Positions 7,954 to 14,894 of a DNA stretch of 64,000 nucleotides are shown here, piece by piece; position 1 is the first letter of the stretch; each line of letters begins with the position of its first letter. Below the pieces are notes generated by a model. It was not told where the DNA came from. It ran no database searches and saw only the letters and a program-made list of their open reading frames with translations. The stretch is taken from the NCBI RefSeq assembly GCF_003610895.1, contig NZ_MCAS01000056.1, forward strand, positions 124,001-188,000. Reading direction: 5' to 3'. The stretch comes from Paraburkholderia fungorum (GTDB lineage Bacteria > Pseudomonadota > Gammaproteobacteria > Burkholderiales > Burkholderiaceae). Position numbers and translations under genes: made by a program.

Positions 7954-8334
7954 ATGCTCACTGACGATGCCGTACGCCTGCTGATCGCGGACGACGACCC
8001 GAATCTTCTGGCCGCCTACGTGCTGTTTTTCAGCGAACATGGTTTCGACATCCGGACCGCGCGCAACGGAATCGAAGCGCTTGCGCAGTATTGCAGATGG
8101 CGCCCGGGAGCCGCCCTGCTCGACGTCGAAATGCCGTGTCTGGATGGGCGTGCGGTCGCCCGGCGCATCCGCCGCGCGGCCTTCACCCCGCCGCCCATGC
8201 TGGTCGCCGTGACGGGGCTCGCGCGCAGCGAGGACCGGACCGAGTCGTTGCGCTCAGGATTCAACCATCATTTCGTCAAGCCGGTGCCGATGCCCGTGAT
8301 CCTCGCCGCGCTGACCGGGCGCAGCCGGCATTAG
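7954..8334 (+). CDS. Single-domain response regulator (CheY-like receiver)
   Basis: 126 residues, receiver domain only. Acidic pocket IADDDPN near the N-terminus, phospho-acceptor Asp57 in LLDVEMP, conserved Thr in VAVTGLA and Lys in HFVKPVPMP. There is no DNA-binding or enzymatic output domain, so it must act through protein contacts or as a phosphate sink. It is divergent from the GAF histidine kinase and convergent with the MOSC gene. Confidence 0.88.
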   Translation: MLTDDAVRLLIADDDPNLLAAYVLFFSEHGFDIRTARNGIEALAQYCRWRPGAALLDVEMPCLDGRAVARRIRRAAFTPPPMLVAVTGLARSEDRTESLRSGFNHHFVKPVPMPVILAALTGRSRH

Positions 8335-8362
8335 CGGGGCCAGCGCGCCTCGTCCGGCCCCG
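8335..8362. terminator. GC-rich hairpin between convergent genes
   Basis: CGGGGCC/GGCCCCG inverted repeat between the response regulator and the MOSC gene. There is no T-tract on either side, so a terminator role is only possible. Confidence 0.3.
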
Positions 8363-8364
8363 GT

Positions 8365-9240
8365 TCAGTCACCAAAACCCAATTCCGCTTCGACTTCTTG
8401 CCCGACACGCAGCCACGTCCCGGCCCCACGCGCGACCACCGCATTGTTGCCGAACGTCAGCGCGCCGTTGCGCTGCGGATTGGCCCGGTAGGCGCTCATG
8501 GTGTCGGTCGGCTCGTTTGGCCAGTCGGGATCGGGCGCGCCCTTCGCCTGATCGATGGTCGGCATCGGACAGCGCGCGCACAGCTTGACCAGTTGCAACT
8601 GCACGGCCTCACCCTCCACGCCCTCGACGCTCAAACTCTCCACATAGTCTTCTTCGTAGGCATCGAGCCCTGTCAGGACGACGTTGGGGCGAAAACGGTC
8701 GATCGGAATCGACGGTGCGCCCTTGTTGTTCAGGCGCACATTCAGGTCGTCGAGCGAGGCCTGGCCGATCACCAGCAGCGGAAAACCGTCTGCGAAGTAG
8801 GTGGTGGCGCCGCCGACGCTGCCGGTGTATTCCGGGTCCACAATCCGCTCGTGCTCGGGATTGAAGCGCAGCAGCCGCGCCGGCACGCCGAGAAACGCCG
8901 AAAACCACGCGGCGCTTGCTTCGCCGGTGTCGAGCCCGTAGGCCGCGTCGCGCCAGACCACGGTTTGCACCTTTGGCGCTGCACCGAGTGCGGCGGCGTC
9001 GAGCGGCGTGCGCAACACGCTCATGCCCGGCGCGTGGATCACGAGTTCGTGTTCGCCGATCTCGGCCTTGATCAGCGCGAGGCGCGGATAGGCGCGCTGG
9101 GTGAGCATCGCGCCGCTCGGGTCAGTGACCATCCAGCATCGATCGTATTCGAAGCCGGTGGCGAGCAGGCGCGCTTCATTGAGCGCAATGCCAGCACAGG
9201 ATTTGATTGGGTAGACGAAAAGCTCGCTGATGGTAGGCAT
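8365..9240 (-). CDS. MOSC domain-containing protein (molybdenum cofactor sulfurase C-terminal type)
   Basis: 291 residues from the ATG at 9240 (MPTISELFVYPIKSCAGI); an ATG three codons earlier is also possible. The N-terminal MOSC_N beta-barrel pattern (FVYPIKSC, GFEYDRCWMV) is followed by the MOSC domain (RFRPNVVLTGLDAYEED, KLCARCPMPTIDQ with the conserved Cys, and NPQRNGALTFGNN). MOSC proteins bind or transfer a Moco ligand or act as mARC-like reductases of N-hydroxylated compounds; which applies cannot be told. Nitrate reductase (Moco) is in the window but not adjacent. Confidence 0.88.
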   Translation of the reverse strand: MPTISELFVYPIKSCAGIALNEARLLATGFEYDRCWMVTDPSGAMLTQRAYPRLALIKAEIGEHELVIHAPGMSVLRTPLDAAALGAAPKVQTVVWRDAAYGLDTGEASAAWFSAFLGVPARLLRFNPEHERIVDPEYTGSVGGATTYFADGFPLLVIGQASLDDLNVRLNNKGAPSIPIDRFRPNVVLTGLDAYEEDYVESLSVEGVEGEAVQLQLVKLCARCPMPTIDQAKGAPDPDWPNEPTDTMSAYRANPQRNGALTFGNNAVVARGAGTWLRVGQEVEAELGFGD

Positions 9241-9362
9241 GGTGTGCATGCGTGGGGCGACACGCGATTTTTTGTGTGAATGGGCAATTGTAGAGCCTGT
9301 AAGGCACCGGCATGCATGCGCGCTGCCGCGAAAGCCGTCTCGCAGCGCGCCGCTCGCGCCGC

Positions 9363-10130
9363 TTATTCCCAGCCCTCCAGCCGCAGCGTAGCGCGCACGA
9401 GCCGCTGCTCCTCCTGTTCGATTTCCCGTAGGTTCGCGCAAACGCTGGCGATATGATCGGCCGCCGCCTTCTTCGCCTGTTCGGGCAGCTTGCCGGTGAC
9501 GGCGTTGTAAAGCCGCGCATGCTGACGATCGATGACCCGTTTTTGCGGCTCGCGGTGATAGAGATTGTTCACCGACGCAAACACCGAACTCAATAGCAGA
9601 TCGGTCAGCGTACTCAAGGTATGCACCAGCACCGGGTTATGCGAAGCCTCGCAGATCGCGAGGTGAAACGCATGATCGAGCCGCGCGTGGGTGGACGCAC
9701 TGGTTTCCTTGCCATGCGCGGCGAGCATGTCCTCGTAGCGGCGGGTAATCAGCACGAAGTCCGCGGGTGTGCCGCGCAGCGCCGCGAGGCGCGCGGATTC
9801 CGCCTCGAGCAAGGCGCGCACCTCGAACAGATCGTAGAGCGTGCGGGGCTGCGAGCCGAGCAGATGCATCATCGGCGTGAGCGTGGGTTGCGCGGTGAGG
9901 CTCGCGACAAACGAGCCTTTGCCGTGCGAGGTCTCGATGATGCCGCGCGCCCGCAGGAGCTTGAGCCCTTCGCGCAGCGCCGTGCGCGACACCCCTAGCT
10001 TGTCGGTCAGGCGCCGCTCGGAGGGCAGCGCCTGCCCTGTTTTCAGCACGCCGTCGACGATCAACCGTTCGATACGCTCGGCGACAACGTCCGCCACTTG
10101 CCGCGAGCTATCCTGATCCGCTGTCTGCAT
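9363..10130 (-). CDS. glcC: GntR/FadR-family regulator of the glycolate operon, GlcC/LldR-like
   Basis: 255 residues from the ATG at 10130, which follows GGA at 8 nt. A GTG eight codons upstream is open, but it falls in the operator TGGTATGACCA. The N-terminal winged helix (IVDGVLKTGQALPSERRLTDKLGVSRTALREGLKLLRARGIIETSHGKGSFV) is typical GntR. The C-terminal FCD ligand domain has the metal-binding Asp/His pattern (RLDHAFHLAICEASHN ... RQHARLYNAV ... AAADHIASV). It is divergent from glcD, so it is inferred to respond to glycolate, glyoxylate or lactate and to autoregulate. Confidence 0.85.
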   Translation of the reverse strand: MQTADQDSSRQVADVVAERIERLIVDGVLKTGQALPSERRLTDKLGVSRTALREGLKLLRARGIIETSHGKGSFVASLTAQPTLTPMMHLLGSQPRTLYDLFEVRALLEAESARLAALRGTPADFVLITRRYEDMLAAHGKETSASTHARLDHAFHLAICEASHNPVLVHTLSTLTDLLLSSVFASVNNLYHREPQKRVIDRQHARLYNAVTGKLPEQAKKAAADHIASVCANLREIEQEEQRLVRATLRLEGWE

Positions 10131-10142
10131 TGCAATTCCAAC

Positions 10143-10153
10143 TGGTATGACCA
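10143..10153. promoter_or_regulatory. GntR/FadR-family operator 1 (TGGTATGACCA)
   Basis: Matches the TNGTNNNACNA pattern of FadR-subfamily (PdhR/LldR/GlcC) operators. It lies just upstream of the regulator's ATG at 10130, suggesting autoregulation. Confidence 0.75.
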
Positions 10154-10251
10154 CCTTCAGATGCTAACACGAGGAGGTGTTGCTCATTCTCTCTATCCCA
10201 TGTCGAGCAATGTATCTGCGATATTCACCCTGAAACCATCCATCAAGAAAC

Positions 10252-10262
10252 TGGTACGACCA
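10252..10262. promoter_or_regulatory. GntR/FadR-family operator 2 (TGGTACGACCA)
   Basis: One base different from operator 1, in the middle of the glcC-glcD spacer about 120 bp before glcD. Confidence 0.75.
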
Positions 10263-10338
10263 CTTGATTCGCCCGTCGACAGCGAGCCCAGTAGCCATAA
10301 CAATTCCGCCTGAGACACGTTCGCGCACCCGTGCCCAC

Positions 10339-10349
10339 GGGTATGACCG
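10339..10349. promoter_or_regulatory. Probable third operator (GGGTATGACCG)
   Basis: Keeps the GGTATGACC core of operator 1 but has changed outer bases. It ends about 30 bp before the glcD ATG, a position suited to repression. Confidence 0.55.
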
Positions 10350-10380
10350 CCAGGTTGGCGCGGCCCCAGGAGACTTCCCC

Positions 10381-11880
10381 ATGAGCTACCACTACGACGA
10401 GCGCATCGACGGCGCGCTCGCGACGCACGACAAATCCGCCGTTGTCGCGCAGTTGCAGGCGCTGATCCCCGATCTCCAGCTTCTCCACGAACAGGAGGAT
10501 TTGCGGCCGTTCGAATGCGACGGCCTCGCCGCCTATCGCGCAACGCCGATGCTGGTCGCGCTGCCCGACAAGGTCGAACAGGTCGAGACGCTGCTGAAAT
10601 TCGCCAACGCCCAGAAGATTCCGGTGGTCGCGCGCGGCGCCGGGACGGGTTTGTCGGGCGGCGCGCTGCCGTTGGACAAAGGCATTTTGCTGGTGATGGC
10701 GCGCTTTAACCGGATCCTCGAAGTCGACCCCGAGGCCGGGATCGCCCGCGTGCAACCGGGCGTGCGCAACCTCGCGATCTCGCAGGCCGCGGCGCCCCAT
10801 GGCCTGTATTACGCGCCGGACCCCTCGTCGCAGATCGCCTGCTCGATCGGCGGCAACGTCGCGGAGAATGCGGGCGGCGTGCATTGCCTGAAATACGGAC
10901 TGACCGTCAATAACATCCTGAAGCTCGAGATTCTCACCATCGACGGCGAGCGCCTCACGCTCGGCTCAGCGGCGCTGGACGCCCCCGGTTTTGATTTTCT
11001 CGCGCTCTTCACCGGCTCGGAAGGCATGCTCGGCATCGTCACCGAAGTCACCGTGAAGCTGCTCAACAAACCGCCAGGCGCGAAGGTCCTGCTCGCCAGT
11101 TTCGACGACGTCGAGAAAGCGGGCGCGGCGGTCGCGCGGATTATCGGCGCGGGCGTGATCCCTGGCGGCCTCGAAATGATGGACAACCTCGCGATCCGCG
11201 CCGCGGAAGACTTCATCCACGCCGGCTATCCGGTCGATGCCGAGGCGATCCTGCTATGCGAAGTCGACGGCGTGGAAAGCGATGTGCAGGAGGACGTGGA
11301 GCGGGTCGAAGCGCTGCTGCGCGCGGCCGGCGCCACCGATATCCGGCTCGCGAAAGACGAAGCCGAACGCCAGCGGTTCTGGGCCGGCCGCAAGAATGCC
11401 TTCCCGGCGGTGGGCCGCATCTCGCCGGATTACTACTGCATGGACGGCACGATCCCGCGCCGCGAGTTGCCGCGCGTGCTCAAAGGCATCGAGGACCTGT
11501 CGAACGAATATGGCTTGCGCGTGGCTAATGTCTTCCATGCCGGCGACGGCAACATGCATCCGCTGATCCTGTTCGATGCGAACGCGCCCGGCGAGACCGA
11601 GCGCGCCGAAGCCCTCGGCGCGAAGATCCTCGAACTGTGCGTGGCGGTGGGCGGCAGCATCACCGGCGAACACGGCGTAGGACGCGAAAAAATCAACCAG
11701 ATGTGCGCGCAGTTCAACAGCGACGAACTGAGCTTTTTCCACGCGCTGAAAGCCGCTTTCGATCCGGCCGGTCTCCTGAACCCCGGCAAGAACATCCCGA
11801 CCCTGCACCGCTGCGCCGAGTTCGGCTCGATGCATGTTCACCACGGCGCACTGCCCTTTCCTGAACTGGAGCGTTTCTGA
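10381..11880 (+). CDS. glcD: Glycolate oxidase subunit GlcD (FAD-linked)
   Basis: 499 residues from the ATG at 10381, preceded by AGGAGA at 8 nt. The longer frame from 10264 would translate through the operators. It oxidises glycolate (possibly D-lactate) to glyoxylate as the catalytic flavoprotein of GlcDEF. The FAD-binding PCMH domain shows PVVARGAGTGLSGGALP and PDPSSQIACSIGGNVAENAGG. The C-terminal FAD-oxidase domain has NVFHAGDGNMHPLI and the GEHGVGREK signature. The stop codon overlaps the glcE start (TGATG), implying translational coupling. Confidence 0.97.
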   Translation: MSYHYDERIDGALATHDKSAVVAQLQALIPDLQLLHEQEDLRPFECDGLAAYRATPMLVALPDKVEQVETLLKFANAQKIPVVARGAGTGLSGGALPLDKGILLVMARFNRILEVDPEAGIARVQPGVRNLAISQAAAPHGLYYAPDPSSQIACSIGGNVAENAGGVHCLKYGLTVNNILKLEILTIDGERLTLGSAALDAPGFDFLALFTGSEGMLGIVTEVTVKLLNKPPGAKVLLASFDDVEKAGAAVARIIGAGVIPGGLEMMDNLAIRAAEDFIHAGYPVDAEAILLCEVDGVESDVQEDVERVEALLRAAGATDIRLAKDEAERQRFWAGRKNAFPAVGRISPDYYCMDGTIPRRELPRVLKGIEDLSNEYGLRVANVFHAGDGNMHPLILFDANAPGETERAEALGAKILELCVAVGGSITGEHGVGREKINQMCAQFNSDELSFFHALKAAFDPAGLLNPGKNIPTLHRCAEFGSMHVHHGALPFPELERF

Positions 11881-12947
11881 TGCTGATCGAACCGGTATCG
11901 ATGGACGATAGCGAACGGCTCCTCGCCGAAGTCTCGCAGGCACAGGCAGCCGGCACGCCGCTGAAAATACGCGGCGGCAACAGCAAGGCTTTTCTCGGCC
12001 GTGCCGTGTCAGGCACGCAGATCGACACCCGCTCGCATCGCGGCGTGCTCAGCTACGACCCGACCGAGCTTGTCATCACCGCGCGCGCGGGCACGCCGGT
12101 CGCCGAACTGAACGCCGTGCTCGACGCAGCGGGCCAGATGCTGCCCTGTGAGCCGCCGACCTTCGACGGCGCGGCCACCGTCGGCGGAATGGTCGCCGCC
12201 GGCCTCGCCGGGCCGCGCCGGCCGTGGTCCGGTGCGGTGCGCGACTTCGTGCTGGGTTGCCGCGTCATTACCGGCGAGGCGAAGCAGCTGCGCTTCGGCG
12301 GCGAAGTCATGAAGAACGTCGCGGGCTACGACGTGTCGCGTCTGCTCGCCGGCAGCTTCGGCTGTCTTGGCCTGATCACGGAGGTGTCGCTCAAGGTGCT
12401 GCCGAAGCCGCGCGCGCTCGGCAGCATCACGCTCGATCTCGATGCGGGCGAAGCGCTGCGTGAACTGTCGGCGTGGCGCCGCGCCGGCTTGCCGATCAGC
12501 GGCGCCGCTCACGTCGACGCACGCCTCCATGTGCGGCTCGAAGGCGGCACGGGCTCGGTGGCGGCGGCCGTCGACCGCATTGGCGGCACCGCACTCGATC
12601 CGCGCTTCTGGGACGCCTTGCGTGAGCATCGGCTGGCGTTTTTCGACGACCCGCGGCCGTTGTGGCGCCTTTCGCTGCCGAATGCTTCGCCGCTGACCCG
12701 CCTGCCCGGCGACACGCTGCTCGACTGGGCCGGCGCGCAGCGCTGGCTGAAGAGCGACGCGCCGGCAGCCACGATTCGCCAGATCGCGCACGCGGCGGGC
12801 GGCCACGCGACCTGCTTCACGCCCAGCGCGGATGCCGAGCCGTTCACTCCGTTGCCACCGGCGCTGCTGCGCTTTCATCAGCAGCTGAAACTGCAACTGG
12901 ACCCGCGCGGCCTCTTCAACCCCGGCCGCCTTTATGCGTGCCTGTGA
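11880..12947 (+). CDS. glcE: Glycolate oxidase subunit GlcE (FAD-binding)
   Basis: 355 residues, the usual GlcE length. A shorter paralogue of GlcD with a PCMH-type FAD fold (KIRGGNSKAFLGR, EPPTFDGAATVGGMVAAGLAGPRRP, VMKNVAGYDVSRLLAGSFGCLGL) and a short C-terminus ending QLDPRGLFNPGRLY, the motif shared by this family. It works with GlcD and GlcF in the membrane-associated glycolate oxidase. Its stop codon falls inside the first unit of a 14-bp tandem repeat that fills the gap to glcF. Confidence 0.95.
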   Translation: MLIEPVSMDDSERLLAEVSQAQAAGTPLKIRGGNSKAFLGRAVSGTQIDTRSHRGVLSYDPTELVITARAGTPVAELNAVLDAAGQMLPCEPPTFDGAATVGGMVAAGLAGPRRPWSGAVRDFVLGCRVITGEAKQLRFGGEVMKNVAGYDVSRLLAGSFGCLGLITEVSLKVLPKPRALGSITLDLDAGEALRELSAWRRAGLPISGAAHVDARLHVRLEGGTGSVAAAVDRIGGTALDPRFWDALREHRLAFFDDPRPLWRLSLPNASPLTRLPGDTLLDWAGAQRWLKSDAPAATIRQIAHAAGGHATCFTPSADAEPFTPLPPALLRFHQQLKLQLDPRGLFNPGRLYACL

Positions 12948-13006
12948 ATCCTGGCCGCTGAACCCTGCCCGATGAACTCTGACCTATGAGCCCCGGCCTC
13001 TGAAGC
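12945..13006 (+). repeat. Degenerate 14-bp tandem repeat between glcE and glcF
   Basis: Four units with period 14 begin at 12945, 12959, 12973 and 12987, with a partial fifth at 13001. All start with TGA: TGAATCCTGGCCGC, TGAACCCTGCCCGA, TGAACTCTGACCTA, TGAGCCCCGGCCTC. Since 14 is not a multiple of 3, the array places stops in all three frames and separates glcE from glcF. Confidence 0.75.
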
Positions 13007-13025
13007 CCTGAACACGAACGACACC

Positions 13026-14366
13026 ATGCAAACCAATCTCAGCGACGCCGCCAAAACCCTGTCCCGCGCCGACGAAGCCGAGCAGATCCTGCGCTCGTGC
13101 GTGCATTGCGGCTTCTGCAACGCGACCTGCCCGACCTATCAGTTGCTCGGCAACGAACTCGACGGCCCGCGCGGCCGTATCTATCTGATCAAACAGATGC
13201 TGGAAGGCGAGCCGGTCACGCAGAAAACCCAGTTGCACCTCGACCGCTGCCTGAGTTGCCGCAACTGTGAAACCACCTGCCCGTCGGGTGTCACCTACCA
13301 TGCGCTGCTGGATATCGGCCGCGCCGAACTCGCGCAGCGGATTGTTCGGCCCGCCCCGGAACGCTTGCTGCGCGAGGGTTTGCGCCGGGTGATCCCGAAT
13401 CCCGCGGTATTCCGCGCGCTGCTTAAAACCGGTCAGGCCATGCGGCCGTTTCTTCCGGCCGCGCTTGGACGTAAAATCCCCAAGCGAAGCGCTCGGCCAA
13501 ATGCTGGGACAGAGTCGAGGCCGGCGTCGCGGCATCCGCGCAAAATGCTGATGCTGGAAGGCTGCGTGCAACCCGCGCTGTCACCTGACACCAACGCGGC
13601 CGCCGCGCGCGTGCTGGACCGGTTGGGCATCAGCATCGTGAATGCCCGCCAGGCCGGCTGCTGCGGGGCGACCGATTATCATCTGGACGCGCAGGAGACT
13701 GGCCTCGCGCGGGCACGGCGCAATATCGACGCGTGGTGGCCCGCCATCGAGGCCGGTGCTGAGGCGATCGTGCAAACCGCAAGCGGCTGCGGCGCGTTCG
13801 TCAAGGAATATGGGCATCTGCTGCGCCACGACCCTCGCTATGCGTCAAAAGCGCAGCGGGTCAGCGAGCTGACGCGAGACCTCGTGGAGGTATTGGCTAA
13901 CGAGCCACTCGATCGGCTACAGGCGGATCAATTGCAGGCAGGGGCGTTACCGAAGTTGCCAGCGACGTTGCCAGCGAAGTTGCCAGCGAAGTTGCCAGGT
14001 ACGTTGCCAGGTACGTTGCCAGCGACATCGCCAGATCAGGCACGGCGGAAAATCGCGTTTCATTGCCCCTGCACCTTGCAGCATGCGCAGAAGCTGGGCG
14101 GCGCGGTCGAGTCGGTCCTGCAACGGCTCGGTTTCGATCTCGCCGCGGTGCCCGACGCCCATCTGTGCTGCGGATCGGCGGGCACGTATTCCATCACCCA
14201 GCCGGCGCTTGCGGAACGATTGCGTAACAACCGGCTCGATGCGCTGGAAAGCGGCAAGCCGGAGATGATCGTCACGGCCAACATCGGTTGCCAGACCCAT
14301 CTGAACGGCGCCGGCCGCACTCCGGTGCGCCACTGGATAGAACTTGTAGAAGCATCCCTACCATAA
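13026..14366 (+). CDS. glcF: Glycolate oxidase iron-sulfur subunit GlcF
   Basis: 446 residues. Carries electrons from GlcDE to the quinone pool. Two ferredoxin-type clusters lie near the N-terminus (CVHCGFCNATCPTY and CLSCRNCETTCPSGV). CCG domains follow (GCVQPALS, ASGCGAFVKEYGH, HCPCTLQHAQ, CCGSAGTYS). Between the two CCG halves is a 28-residue low-complexity insert of KLPA/TLPG units encoded by a 12-bp tandem repeat, plus a short linker; this explains a length of 446 against about 407 for E. coli GlcF. The insert sits in a linker, so function is probably kept. Confidence 0.95.
   Translation: MQTNLSDAAKTLSRADEAEQILRSCVHCGFCNATCPTYQLLGNELDGPRGRIYLIKQMLEGEPVTQKTQLHLDRCLSCRNCETTCPSGVTYHALLDIGRAELAQRIVRPAPERLLREGLRRVIPNPAVFRALLKTGQAMRPFLPAALGRKIPKRSARPNAGTESRPASRHPRKMLMLEGCVQPALSPDTNAAAARVLDRLGISIVNARQAGCCGATDYHLDAQETGLARARRNIDAWWPAIEAGAEAIVQTASGCGAFVKEYGHLLRHDPRYASKAQRVSELTRDLVEVLANEPLDRLQADQLQAGALPKLPATLPAKLPAKLPGTLPGTLPATSPDQARRKIAFHCPCTLQHAQKLGGAVESVLQRLGFDLAAVPDAHLCCGSAGTYSITQPALAERLRNNRLDALESGKPEMIVTANIGCQTHLNGAGRTPVRHWIELVEASLP
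13953..14036 (+). repeat. In-frame 12-bp tandem repeat inside glcF
   Basis: Seven 12-bp units of the type AAGTTGCCAGCG / ACGTTGCCAGGT, each encoding (K/T)LP(A/G) except the degenerate last unit. The multiple-of-three unit lets copy number change without a frameshift. Confidence 0.85.
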
Positions 14367-14385
14367 ACGAAACAGGAAATTCATT

Positions 14386-14790
14386 ATGCTGAGCAAACCC
14401 GTGTTGACTGTTGCCGAAACGACCCGAATCCTCGAAGCCGCCCGCGCGGAAGCCGAGAAGAACCAGTGGGCCGTCGCTATCGTGGTGGTCGACGATGGCG
14501 GTCACCCACTCGGCATGCTGCGCCTCGACGGCAGCGCGCCGGCCAGTTCGTACATCGCCACGGAAAAGGCCCGCACTTCGGCGATCGGCCGCCGTGAAAC
14601 CAAGGTGTATGAGGACATGATCAACAACGGCCGCACGGCATTCCTGAGCGCACCGTTGCAAGGCACGCTGGAAGGCGGCGTGCCGGTGATCGTCGACGGC
14701 CAGGTGGTCGGCGCGGTCGGTGTGTCGGGCGTCAAGTCGGATCAGGACGCGCAAATCGCCAAGGCGGGTATTCAAGCGATCGCCGCTTAA
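14386..14790 (+). CDS. glcG: GlcG/HbpS family protein
   Basis: 134 residues, a single GlcG/HbpS domain (PF03928 type): VAIVVVDDGGHPLGMLRLDGSAP near the N-terminus, ATEKARTSA, and GGVPVIVDGQVVGAVGVSG. The family is commonly found with glycolate and other oxidase operons, and some members bind haem. The precise role of GlcG in glycolate use is unsettled. It lies 19 bp after glcF and 104 bp before glcB, so it is part of the operon. Confidence 0.9.
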   Translation: MLSKPVLTVAETTRILEAARAEAEKNQWAVAIVVVDDGGHPLGMLRLDGSAPASSYIATEKARTSAIGRRETKVYEDMINNGRTAFLSAPLQGTLEGGVPVIVDGQVVGAVGVSGVKSDQDAQIAKAGIQAIAA

Positions 14791-14894
14791 GTTCGAGATC
14801 CGTCCGGATTCGTTCAAAGCGGCATCAATAAAAGCAAGAAGCACAACACGGACCGGTGCCCCCACACCGGTCCCATTCAAGGATGGAGCAGTCG

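Noticed and set aside
10264..10380. Longer glcD start
   Set aside because: It would translate through two operator-like sites; the ATG at 10381 has a good ribosome site and gives the normal GlcD length.
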